A DNA stretch of 7,264 nucleotides from Planctomycetota bacterium. Lineage in GTDB: Bacteria > Planctomycetota > UBA1135 > GCA-002686595. Made by a program: the position numbers and the translations under genes. This document shows, piece by piece, positions 1 to 6,267 of this stretch (position 1 is the stretch's first letter; each line of letters begins with the position of its first letter). The notes beneath the pieces are model-generated. The model was not told where the DNA came from and made no database searches. It saw only the letters and a list, made by a program, of their open reading frames with translations. The DNA lies in the NCBI GenBank assembly GCA_022447405.1, contig JAKVCE010000080.1:1-7264 (forward strand), given 5' to 3'.

Positions 1-248
1 ACCAGCTCCTGATGGAAGGCGTGGACGAACTGCTCCGAGGCGTCGACGCCCTTGATCCGATCATCACCCAGGGCGCGCTCGCGCACCCTCTCGACCAAGT
101 CCTTCGCGACGTTGAAGTGAACGTCGGCCTCGAGCAAGGCCTGGCGGACCTCGCGCAGGCCCTCCTCGATGTTCTCAGCAGTCAGCTCCTTTCGGCCCCG
201 CAGGCTGGCGAAGGAGCTCGTCAGGCGCTCTGTCAGACTCTCAAACAT
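1..248 (-). CDS. ffh: Signal recognition particle protein Ffh (SRP54), N-terminal fragment
   Basis: The first 82 codons of Ffh, cut by the left window edge. Ffh is the GTPase that binds 4.5S RNA and hydrophobic signal sequences on nascent chains and delivers ribosomes to FtsY at the membrane. The visible part begins MFESLTERLTSSFASLRGR and continues with a segment containing EEGLREVRQALLEADVHF, the typical four-helix N domain of SRP54-type GTPases. The GTPase (G) and methionine-rich M domains lie outside the window, so their motifs cannot be checked. The ATG (complement of 246-248) begins at the usual family N-terminus. An earlier ATG (complement of 253-255) is in another frame and stops after four codons. 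A weak AAGG lies about 9 nt upstream. It follows murA on the same strand after 61 nt with no terminator-like hairpin, so co-transcription is likely. Identification rests on the N domain only, but the match is strong. Confidence 0.9.
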   Translation of the reverse strand, partial: MFESLTERLTSSFASLRGRKELTAENIEEGLREVRQALLEADVHFNVAKDLVERVRERALGDDRIKGVDASEQFVHAFHQEL

Positions 249-309
249 GGACCATGCCTTATATCACGCCTGAGGAGGAGCCCGCACGCCTTCGCCCCGG
301 ACACTCCGC

Positions 310-1617
310 TCAGACCTGCCAGGGGTCCGACTCTCGCCGGATGACAGCGCCCAAACCCTGAAGCCGCTCCTCGATGCGCTCATACCCTCGGTCGATGTGG
401 TAGACGCGGTGGATCTCAGTCTCGTCCTCCGCGACGAGCCCCGCGAGCACCAGCGCCGCTGAGGCCCGGAGGTCGCTCGCCGTGACCGGCGCGCCGGAGA
501 GCCGCGCTCCGCCCTGGACGATCGCGGTCCCCGCGTTCTGTCGGCGGAGCTCTGCGCCCAAGCGGAGGAGCTCGGGCATGTGCATGTACCGATCCGGATA
601 GATCTTCTCCGTGATCACGCTGAGACCCCGGGCCTGGGTCATGAGCGCCATCCACTGCGCCTGAAGATCGGTCGGGAAGCCTGGATAGGGCAAGGTCGTC
701 ACGTCCGTCGCGCGCAAGCCCTCGGCTGGGTCGCGCGGGTCGTATGGCTGAGTCTCGATGAACCCGGGCCCCAGCTCCAAAGGAACGCCGGCCTCGTGGA
801 GGCGCGCGAGCATCACGGCGAGGTGTCCGGGGTCGCAACCCTCCACCTTCACGCGCCCGCCCGTCATCGCGCCGGCGATGACATAGGTGCCCGCCTCGAT
901 CCGATCCGGGATCACCTCGTGCTCACAGCCACCGAGCGCCTCGACGCCGGTGATGACGATCCGCGGCGAACCCAGCCCCTCGATCTTCGCGCCCATGGAG
1001 ATCAAGAGCTTCCCCAGGTCGACGATCTCGGGCTCGCAGGCTGCGCCCTCGAGGATCGAGACTCCCTCTGCCAGGCAAGCGGCCATCATGATGTTGCCTG
1101 TCCCTCCGACGGAGGAACCAGAGGAGCCGCCGACGTACAGGTGCGCACCCTGCAAGCGACCTCCGGGGACGCTCGCGACGACGTGGCCGTGATCGATCTC
1201 CACCTTCGCACCAAGACCTTCCAGCCCGCGCAGATGGATGTCGATCGGACGCTGGCCGATCACGCAACCGCCAGGGAGGCTCACCTTGGCCGATCCCGTG
1301 CGCGCTAGCAGCGGGCCGAGTACATACACCGAGCCACGCATCCGACGGACGTCCTCCCAGGCAGCCTCACCGCTGGGGAGCTCTCGCGCCTGGATCTCCA
1401 CGCTCGCGCTCCCGTGGTCCCAGTCGACAATGCACCCGAGCCCCTCAAGGATGTTGAGGATGAGGCGGACGTCCGCGAGGTCGGGGACGCGCCTGACAGT
1501 GACCTTCTCTTCCGTGAGCAGCGCCGCCGCAGCGATCGGCAAGAGCGCGTTCTTCGATCCCGAGCAGGTCACCGCCCCATCCAGGGGGTGCCCGCCCTCA
1601 ACAACCAGCATGTCCAA
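310..1617 (-). CDS. murA: UDP-N-acetylglucosamine 1-carboxyvinyltransferase MurA
   Basis: A cytoplasmic enzyme that transfers enolpyruvate from PEP to the 3'-OH of UDP-GlcNAc, the committed step of peptidoglycan synthesis. The product is 435 aa, normal for MurA (about 420-440), and appears complete. Visible family signatures: the N-terminal substrate loop SGSKNALLP, with Lys22 and Asn23 matching E. coli K22/N23; the mobile loop LPGGCVIGQRP, with Cys118 corresponding to catalytic Cys115; YPGFPTDLQAQ, with Asp317 corresponding to catalytic Asp305; a conserved DRYMHMPEL segment; and DLRASAALVLAGL with Arg384 near the C-terminus. A Cys in the loop, rather than the Asp found in some fosfomycin-resistant MurA enzymes, predicts the fosfomycin-sensitive type (inference). 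The start chosen is TTG at 1617, because an AGGAG lies 10 nt upstream of it; the ATG two codons later would be 16 nt away. The gene is divergent from the TPR/alpha-CTD gene and upstream of ffh. Its own promoter could not be placed with confidence. Confidence 0.97.
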   Translation of the reverse strand: MDMLVVEGGHPLDGAVTCSGSKNALLPIAAAALLTEEKVTVRRVPDLADVRLILNILEGLGCIVDWDHGSASVEIQARELPSGEAAWEDVRRMRGSVYVLGPLLARTGSAKVSLPGGCVIGQRPIDIHLRGLEGLGAKVEIDHGHVVASVPGGRLQGAHLYVGGSSGSSVGGTGNIMMAACLAEGVSILEGAACEPEIVDLGKLLISMGAKIEGLGSPRIVITGVEALGGCEHEVIPDRIEAGTYVIAGAMTGGRVKVEGCDPGHLAVMLARLHEAGVPLELGPGFIETQPYDPRDPAEGLRATDVTTLPYPGFPTDLQAQWMALMTQARGLSVITEKIYPDRYMHMPELLRLGAELRRQNAGTAIVQGGARLSGAPVTASDLRASAALVLAGLVAEDETEIHRVYHIDRGYERIEERLQGLGAVIRRESDPWQV

Positions 1618-1627
1618 CTCGGTGCTA

Positions 1628-1635
1628 CTCCTCTT
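1628..1635 (-). promoter_or_regulatory. Ribosome binding site of murA supporting a TTG start
   Basis: On the minus strand this reads AAGAGGAG, a good Shine-Dalgarno sequence. The AGGAG core ends 10 nt before TTG (complement of 1615-1617) and 16 nt before the in-frame ATG (complement of 1609-1611). The spacing favours TTG as initiator, adding two residues (M-D) to the protein. Confidence 0.65.
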
Positions 1636-1774
1636 GTTGCTCTCCCCCGCGCCAGGCAGTCGGTCTGGACGTCATGCGGAGGACACGCCCAAGCCGGTCG
1701 GGACGCGCCACAACGCCCCAGCCGCACCCACAGTAGCGATCGAAGACCTCAGATTCCTCCCTCCTCTGCTCGAG

Positions 1775-1804
1775 TTGACGCAGACCCACTCGGCTCCATA
1801 GAAT
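1775..1804 (+). promoter_or_regulatory. Sigma70-type promoter for the rightward operon
   Basis: TTGACG (1775-1780) and TAGAAT (1799-1804) are separated by 18 nt. Each hexamer matches the bacterial housekeeping consensus (TTGACA, TATAAT) at five of six positions, which is unlikely by chance in such GC-rich DNA. Transcription would begin near 1811, giving a leader of about 105 nt before the GTG at 1917. The spacing is 1 nt longer than the 17-nt optimum. It would drive the TPR/alpha-CTD gene and probably the genes behind it. Confidence 0.65.
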
Positions 1805-1811
1805 CCCCCGC

Positions 1812-1825
1812 TTGCCTCAGGGCAA
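1812..1825 (+). repeat. Small stem-loop at the predicted mRNA 5' end
   Basis: TTGCC (1812-1816) and GGCAA (1821-1825) form a perfect 5-bp inverted repeat around a four-base TCAG loop. It begins about 1 nt after the predicted transcription start, so it would cap the mRNA. 5'-terminal hairpins of this sort are known to protect some bacterial mRNAs from decay, but a stem this short could be chance. Confidence 0.35.
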
Positions 1826-1852
1826 TGGAACCCTCCCGGACCCCTCCCCCGT

Positions 1853-1890
1853 GAGCCTCAAGAGCGCGACGCGCCCCCTCCTAGAGGCTC
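1853..1890 (+). repeat. Leader inverted repeat (GAGCCTC/GAGGCTC) ahead of the TPR/alpha-CTD gene
   Basis: GAGCCTC (1853-1859) and GAGGCTC (1884-1890) form a perfect 7-bp stem. Inside it, past an A-A mismatch, AG (1861-1862) pairs with CT (1881-1882). The loop contains a second nested repeat, GCGC-GAC-GCGC (1864-1874). There is no U tract after it, so it does not look like an intrinsic terminator. It lies 26 nt before the GTG start, close enough to affect translation, or it could be a protein-binding site in DNA or RNA. Its role is unknown. Confidence 0.45.
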
Positions 1891-1916
1891 CCAAAGAACC
1901 CTAGCCGCACCTCGCC

Positions 1917-3251
1917 GTGACGACGACCTTCGACCTCAGCAACGACGCCATCCCGAGCTTCGCCTCACTCCAGGACGCGCGCGTCCAGGTCTTCTCCTCC
2001 AAGCATTCCAGGGAGTCCCTTGAGGACGAGGTCTCGAACCTCCCCCCTGATGGGGAGACGGGACGACGCAAGGGCCTCGGTATGTGGATCCTCGGACGCT
2101 TCGCGGAAGCCGCAGAGCTCCTCCCCGAGCACATCTCCGATGACGTCGCCTCCTTCACCTTGGCGATGAGCTACATGGAGGTCGCGCGCTGGGAAGAAGC
2201 CCTCCCCATCCTCCAACGCCTCTCTGACGCGTACCCCGAAGAGCCGCGCCCGCGCGCTGGCGCCATGGAGGCGCGCCTTGAGATGCACCTCGCCACCGAC
2301 GCCGCCCCGGAAGAGATCACCGAGACCCTCCGCGCCGAAATCGCGGCGACACCGGAGGCCTTCCAACAGAGCGCGGAGGGGCAGCACCTCAACGGCCGCC
2401 TCTTTGAGGCCGAGCGGCGCTGGGACGAGGCCCTCGAGTGCTACGAGAGCGCCAGCGACATCAGCCTCGCGCACCGCAAGAACCTCTTCCACCTCGGCCG
2501 CCTCGCAGAGCGCTTCGGCCTCGACGAGACCGCCCTTGAGGCCTACCAAGCCCTCGTCGCCCTGCGGCCTGCCCAGCGCAACGCGATGATGAACCTCGGC
2601 ATTCTCTACGAGGACCTCGGACGCGACCAAGAGGCCGCGAGCTGCTATGACTCCGTCGTCAAGTCCTCCCCCATGGATGACCGCGCGCGCCTCTACCTCG
2701 CTGACGCCGTCGCCGGTATGGACATGTACTACGACGAGGACCTTGAGCGCAAAGAGGACCGCCTCAACCAGATCCTCCGCACCCCGATCACGGACTTCGA
2801 GCTCTCCGTGCGGGCGCGCAACTGCCTCAACAAGATGAACATCCTCACCCTCGGCGACTTGGTCGAGCAGACCGAGGCCGAGCTCCTCGCCTACAAGAAC
2901 TTCGGCGAGACCTCCCTGAACGAGATCAAGGAGATCCTCGGCAGCAAGGGCCTGCGCCTCGGGATGGCACGCGACGAGGCCGTCGCCAGCGTCGACGTCG
3001 GGCGCAACCGCTACGCCGGCATGGAGAACGCGGACGCCCTCAACCGCCCGCTCTCCGACCTCGAGCTCTCCATCCGCGCGCGACGCACGGTCGAGACCCT
3101 CGGCTGCCTGACCCTGGGCGACATCGTCCAGCACTCCGAGGAAGAGCTCCTCGGCATGCCCAACTTCGGACAGACCTCGCTGATCGAGCTGCGTGAGCGC
3201 CTCGAGCAGTTCGGCCTGAAGCTGAAGAGCAAGCACGACACCCAGGACTGA
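1917..3251 (+). CDS. TPR protein with two C-terminal RNA polymerase alpha-CTD-like domains
   Basis: A 444-aa predicted soluble protein without signal peptide or membrane segment. Residues about 55-265 are helical and TPR-like (for example 84-106, 165-182, 187-216 and 221-250, with the usual pattern of small and aromatic residues such as NLGILYEDLGRDQEAASCY). Residues about 286-350 and 375-437 each resemble the C-terminal domain of RNA polymerase alpha. In the first, LSVRARNCLN, LGDLVEQTEAELL and NFGETSLNEIKEIL align with the E. coli domain, keeping the DNA-contacting R265 (R299), N268 (N302), G296 (G330) and S299 (S333); K298 is replaced by T. The second keeps R265, G296 and S299 but has Arg in place of N268. 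The alpha N-terminal assembly domain is absent, so this is not RpoA. It may bind UP-element-like DNA or contact polymerase, with the TPRs binding a partner (inference). The GTG start is forced by an upstream in-frame TAG at 1902-1904; no clear SD precedes it. I recall similar proteins in planctomycetes but know no function. Confidence 0.9.
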   Translation: MTTTFDLSNDAIPSFASLQDARVQVFSSKHSRESLEDEVSNLPPDGETGRRKGLGMWILGRFAEAAELLPEHISDDVASFTLAMSYMEVARWEEALPILQRLSDAYPEEPRPRAGAMEARLEMHLATDAAPEEITETLRAEIAATPEAFQQSAEGQHLNGRLFEAERRWDEALECYESASDISLAHRKNLFHLGRLAERFGLDETALEAYQALVALRPAQRNAMMNLGILYEDLGRDQEAASCYDSVVKSSPMDDRARLYLADAVAGMDMYYDEDLERKEDRLNQILRTPITDFELSVRARNCLNKMNILTLGDLVEQTEAELLAYKNFGETSLNEIKEILGSKGLRLGMARDEAVASVDVGRNRYAGMENADALNRPLSDLELSIRARRTVETLGCLTLGDIVQHSEEELLGMPNFGQTSLIELRERLEQFGLKLKSKHDTQD

Positions 3252-3274
3252 GCAGAGGCCCTGGAGAGCGGAGC

Positions 3275-3859
3275 GTGTACGACTACCTGGTAGGCACCAT
3301 CGCCGAGCGCCAGGGTACGCGGCTCGTGCTCGAGGTAGGCGGGGTCGGCTACGACCTCGCGGTCCCCTTGGGTGCGAACTTCGAGGGCAGTGAAGGTGCC
3401 GCGCGGGTCTGGACCCACTTCGCAGTACGCGAGGACTCTCAGCAGCTCTACGGCTTCTCCGACCGCCCCACCCGGGACCTCTTCCGCCTGCTCCTCGGCG
3501 TCCGCGGCGTAGGACCTTCCATGGCGCTCGCGCTGCTCTCCGACCTCGGCGTCGACGAGCTGGTGCAAGCCGTGCTGTCCGAGCAGGTCTCAGCCCTCGT
3601 CAAGGTGAAGGGGGTCGGCAAGAAGACCGCGCAGCAGCTCCTGTTGGACCTGAAGGACTCCCCCGCCCTGCGCTCCGCGGGGTCGAGCGCGAGCCCGGAG
3701 AGCGCCTCCGCCCAGCCTGCCCTGGTCGAGGACGCGGTGAGCGCGCTCCTCTCCATCGGCTTTACCGAGCGAGAAGCCCGAAGAAATATCGACGCGGCCC
3801 TTCGAGAATTGAAGACTGAGGACCTCGAGGCGCTCGTCCGCGCCGCGATCAGCCGCTGA
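3275..3859 (+). CDS. ruvA: Holliday junction branch migration protein RuvA
   Basis: RuvA tetramers bind four-way Holliday junctions and load the RuvB motor for branch migration during recombinational repair. The length of 194 aa is typical (about 190-205). Residues 1-62 form the OB-fold domain (MYDYLVGTIAE, VGGVGYDLAVP, then VREDSQQLYGF, with acidic-pin residues E53 and D54 matching E. coli E55/D56). Two helix-hairpin-helix motifs follow: LLGVRGVGPSMALALL (73-88) and VKGVGKKTAQQLLLDL (111-126). A Ser/Ala-rich linker (about 133-148) leads to the RuvB-binding domain III (150-194), with LLSIGFTEREARRNI. The GTG start matches the family N-terminus and has GGAG 8 nt upstream (3263-3266). It lies 23 nt after the TPR/alpha-CTD gene and 22 nt before serA. 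No ruvB or ruvC lies in this window, so the Ruv genes are not a compact cluster on this side. Confidence 0.97.
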   Translation: MYDYLVGTIAERQGTRLVLEVGGVGYDLAVPLGANFEGSEGAARVWTHFAVREDSQQLYGFSDRPTRDLFRLLLGVRGVGPSMALALLSDLGVDELVQAVLSEQVSALVKVKGVGKKTAQQLLLDLKDSPALRSAGSSASPESASAQPALVEDAVSALLSIGFTEREARRNIDAALRELKTEDLEALVRAAISR

Positions 3860-3881
3860 CCCTCGTCCCCGTCGTGAACGG

Positions 3882-5540
3882 GTGACGCCACGCACCCTGA
3901 GCTCAACGACGATGACCCCCTCCACCCAGCGCCTCGCCCCCGCCGAGACCCGCATCCTGATCTGCGACGAGCTCTCCGAGATCGCGGTCGAGACCTTCCG
4001 CGCGCGAGGCTTTGAACCCGAGGTTCGAACAGGGATGTCAGAGGACGAGCTGGTCGAGGCCGTCCCCGGCGTGCACGCCATGGTCATCCGCTCCGCTACC
4101 AAGGTCACGAGGCGCGTGATCGAGGCCGCAGATGAGCTGCGCGTCGTCGGACGCGCGGGCGTCGGCATCGACAACGTAGATCGGCAGGCGGCGACAGAGA
4201 ACGGCGTCGTCGTGATGAACACTCCGCTCGGGAACACGGTCACCACGGGAGAGCTCGCGATCTCCCTCATGTGCTCGCTCTCTCGTCACATCCCCAGGGC
4301 TGACCGCCTCACGCGCGGCGGCACCTGGAAGAAGAAGGGCCTCATGGGGACGGAGCTGACCGGAAAGACCCTCGGCGTCATCGGGCTCGGGCGCATCGGG
4401 CAGGTCGTCGCGCACCGCGCCATCGGGCTCAAGATGAACGTCATCGCCCACGACCCCTACATCAGCGCGAGCGGCGGAGAGTCCCCGATCTCCTCTGTGC
4501 AGATGCTCGAGCTCGAGGAGCTATTGCAGCAGTCCGACTTCGTCAGCCTGCACGTCCCGCTCCTCGACACGACCCGCAACCTCATCTCGGCTGAGCGCAT
4601 CGCCCTCATGAAGCCTGGCGCGCGCCTCATCAACGCCGCGCGCGGAGGCCTCGTGGATGAGTCAGCCCTCGCCGTCGCCCTCGAGGAGGGGCGCCTCGCC
4701 GGCGCAGCACTCGACGTCCTCGCTGAGGAGCCGCCCTCCGAGGAACACCCCCTCATGGGGCGTGACGACGTGATCATCACCCCCCACCTCGGCGCCTCGA
4801 GCCACGAGGCGCAGCTGAACGTCGCCTCTCAGGTCGCGGAGCAGATCTCGACCTTCTTCATCGACGGGGTCGCCAACAACGCCGTCAACGCCCCCGCGGT
4901 CTCGGCCGACACCCTGCGCGAGATCGCCCCGTACGTCCTGCTCGCCGAGCAGCTAGGCGCGTTCCTCAGGCAGCGCTCAGAGCTGCCGGTGCGCAAGCTG
5001 GAGATCACGGTCTCCGGCGAGACGAAGGGCGCGGCCGCCGAGTACCTCTCCCTCGCGACGCTCGTCGGCCTCTTGCGCTCAGCCGAGATGGGAGCGAACT
5101 ACATCAACGCTCCGCTCCTCGCCGCTGAGCGCGGCATCCGCATCCTGAACGCGCAGGGTGAGGACGCCGGCGCCTACCAGAACCTCATCAAGGTCCGCGC
5201 CTCCAGCCAGGGAGGCGAAGAGAGCCACGTGGTCACCGGGACGATCTTTGGCCGCTCGCCGCGCTTCGTCCGCATCGATGACCTGCACCTCGACCTGGAC
5301 CCGAGCGGTCACCTGCTCATGACCCAGCACCACGACCGGCCTGGCGTGATGGGACAGATCGGCACGCTCGTCGGCGAAGCCGGAGTGAACATCTCCCGCC
5401 TCGAGCTCGGCTCCGAAAAGAAGGGAGAGACCTCCCTCGCCCTCGCCTTCTTCTCCCTCGACCGCGCCCCCTCCGACGAGCTCGTGCAAGAGCTCCGGGA
5501 CCTTGACGCGATCGAGGAGGTCCGCTGCATCTTGCTCTAG
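3882..5540 (+). CDS. serA: D-3-phosphoglycerate dehydrogenase SerA, long form with ASB and ACT domains
   Basis: Oxidises 3-phosphoglycerate to 3-phosphohydroxypyruvate with NAD, the first step of the phosphorylated serine pathway. Residues about 22-120 and 310-340 form the substrate-binding domain (RAGVGIDNVD, NTPLGNTVTTGELAI). Residues about 120-310 form the Rossmann domain, with GLGRIG (168-173) and the NAD-ribose Asp191 in AHDPY. Catalytic residues are Arg254 (NAARGGLVDE), Glu283 (LAEEPP) and His302 (ITPHLGASSHEAQ). An intervening ASB domain (about 345-460) and a C-terminal ACT domain (about 476-552, HDRPGVMGQIG and GVNISRLELG) make it the B. subtilis/M. tuberculosis type, usually about 525-530 aa. 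The ACT domain suggests serine feedback control (known for the family, not shown here). The start is uncertain: GTG 3882 gives 552 aa and ATG 3912 gives 542 aa. Neither has a clear SD, and the conserved fold begins only around residue 22. serB follows after 11 nt. Confidence 0.96.
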   Translation: MTPRTLSSTTMTPSTQRLAPAETRILICDELSEIAVETFRARGFEPEVRTGMSEDELVEAVPGVHAMVIRSATKVTRRVIEAADELRVVGRAGVGIDNVDRQAATENGVVVMNTPLGNTVTTGELAISLMCSLSRHIPRADRLTRGGTWKKKGLMGTELTGKTLGVIGLGRIGQVVAHRAIGLKMNVIAHDPYISASGGESPISSVQMLELEELLQQSDFVSLHVPLLDTTRNLISAERIALMKPGARLINAARGGLVDESALAVALEEGRLAGAALDVLAEEPPSEEHPLMGRDDVIITPHLGASSHEAQLNVASQVAEQISTFFIDGVANNAVNAPAVSADTLREIAPYVLLAEQLGAFLRQRSELPVRKLEITVSGETKGAAAEYLSLATLVGLLRSAEMGANYINAPLLAAERGIRILNAQGEDAGAYQNLIKVRASSQGGEESHVVTGTIFGRSPRFVRIDDLHLDLDPSGHLLMTQHHDRPGVMGQIGTLVGEAGVNISRLELGSEKKGETSLALAFFSLDRAPSDELVQELRDLDAIEEVRCILL

Positions 5541-5551
5541 GCGGAGCGCAC

Positions 5552-6256
5552 GTGACCCGAGACCAGGAGCCCCCCTACGAGGCGGTCGTCTTCGACTGCG
5601 ACTCGACCCTCTCGTCAGTCGAGGGGATCGACGAGCTCGCCGGGGCGCAGGCGGAGGCTGTCAGTGAGCTCACTCGCCGCGCGATGGACGGTGAGGTCCC
5701 GCTGGACGAGGTCTACGGTCGCCGCCTCGAGATGATCCAACCTGACAAGGCGGCTCTAGAGCGAATCGCCGCGCGCTATGTAGAGACGCTCGTCCCCGGT
5801 ATCGAAGAGGTGTTTGAGACCTTACGCCGCGCTGGGAAGCGCCTCTGCATCGTCTCTGGAGGCCTGCTCCCCGCGGTCTCGGCGGTCGCCGACGCCCTAG
5901 GCGTTGACCGCGCGGAGGTCTTCGCCGTGGATCTCTACTTTGACGCAGACGGCAAGTACGCCGGCTTTCAAGAGGACTCTCCGCTCGCTCGCTCGGGCGG
6001 GAAGCTGGAGGTCCTTGAAGCCATTGCCTCCAAAACCGAGGCTGGACGCGTCGCCCTCGTGGGTGACGGCGTCACCGACCTTGAGGCGCTCCCGGCGATC
6101 TCTCGCTTCGTCGCTTGGGGCGGCGTCGTCCACCGCGACGAGGTCCATCAGCGCTCACACTGCTCAACGGACGGCCCCGACGCCCGCGAGCTCCTTCCCT
6201 TCCTCCTCTCTGACCACGAACTCGCGTCTCTCTCCCAGACCGCACCCAACGCATAG
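5552..6256 (+). CDS. serB: Phosphoserine phosphatase (HAD superfamily)
   Basis: Hydrolyses O-phosphoserine to serine and phosphate, the last step of the pathway begun by SerA. The 234-aa protein has all HAD motifs: FDCDST (nucleophile Asp15, acid/base Asp17), VSGG with Ser102, SGGKLEVL with Lys151, and GDGVTDLEA with Asp172 and Asp176. The cap region carries EGIDELA with Glu24, LTRRAMDGEVP, and RRLEMIQP with Arg58. These match the phosphoserine-binding Glu29 and Arg65 of human PSPH, and the motif spacing agrees with that enzyme, so I favour true phosphoserine phosphatase over a generic HAD hydrolase. It lacks the N-terminal ACT-like extension of E. coli SerB-type proteins. The GTG start has GGAG 5 nt upstream (5543-5546). 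It lies 11 nt after serA and 11 nt before the aminotransferase, so the three are very likely translated from one mRNA. Confidence 0.91.
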   Translation: MTRDQEPPYEAVVFDCDSTLSSVEGIDELAGAQAEAVSELTRRAMDGEVPLDEVYGRRLEMIQPDKAALERIAARYVETLVPGIEEVFETLRRAGKRLCIVSGGLLPAVSAVADALGVDRAEVFAVDLYFDADGKYAGFQEDSPLARSGGKLEVLEAIASKTEAGRVALVGDGVTDLEALPAISRFVAWGGVVHRDEVHQRSHCSTDGPDARELLPFLLSDHELASLSQTAPNA

Positions 6257-6267
6257 CACCACGCCCC

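Larger units (their letters stand above)
1618..1916. other. Divergent intergenic region between murA and the TPR/alpha-CTD gene
   Basis: A 299-bp region with no convincing coding content; the open frames that cross it are extensions of antisense frames of murA. It holds the murA ribosome binding site at its left end, a rightward promoter at 1775-1804, and two inverted repeats in the leader of the rightward gene. The stretch 1640-1770 shows pyrimidine-rich patches but no repeat or site I can name. A leftward promoter for murA must lie here or further right, but no pair of hexamers stands out. Confidence 0.7.

Noticed and set aside
258..263. TATAAG on the minus strand just before ffh, a possible -10 box for a near-leaderless ffh transcript
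   Set aside because: No acceptable -35 hexamer lies 16-18 nt upstream, and the short gap to murA fits read-through.
580..1308. A 242-codon plus-strand open frame inside murA
   Set aside because: It overlaps conserved MurA coding sequence on the other strand, and its product, rich in Arg, His and Asp, resembles no family I know.
1668..1673. GACGTC palindrome in the intergenic region
   Set aside because: A 6-bp palindrome is expected by chance in GC-rich DNA and nothing extends it.
1730..1760. Possible leftward murA promoter around TACTGT
   Set aside because: The -10 match is only three of six and the sequence 16-17 nt upstream (around AGGAAT) does not resemble a -35 box.
1238..1854. Plus-strand open frames extending from murA into the intergenic region
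   Set aside because: They are antisense to murA, have no ribosome binding site or domain, and continue through the region holding the rightward promoter.
1965..3236. A 423-codon open frame antisense to the TPR/alpha-CTD gene
   Set aside because: It is almost the mirror of the real gene and arises from strong third-position GC bias. Its translation is low-complexity (rich in E, V, L, A, G) with no recognisable domain, whereas the plus-strand frame has clear alpha-CTD motifs.
1917..3251. Calling this gene rpoA
   Set aside because: Only the C-terminal domain of alpha is represented, twice; the assembly domain is missing and replaced by TPR-like helices.
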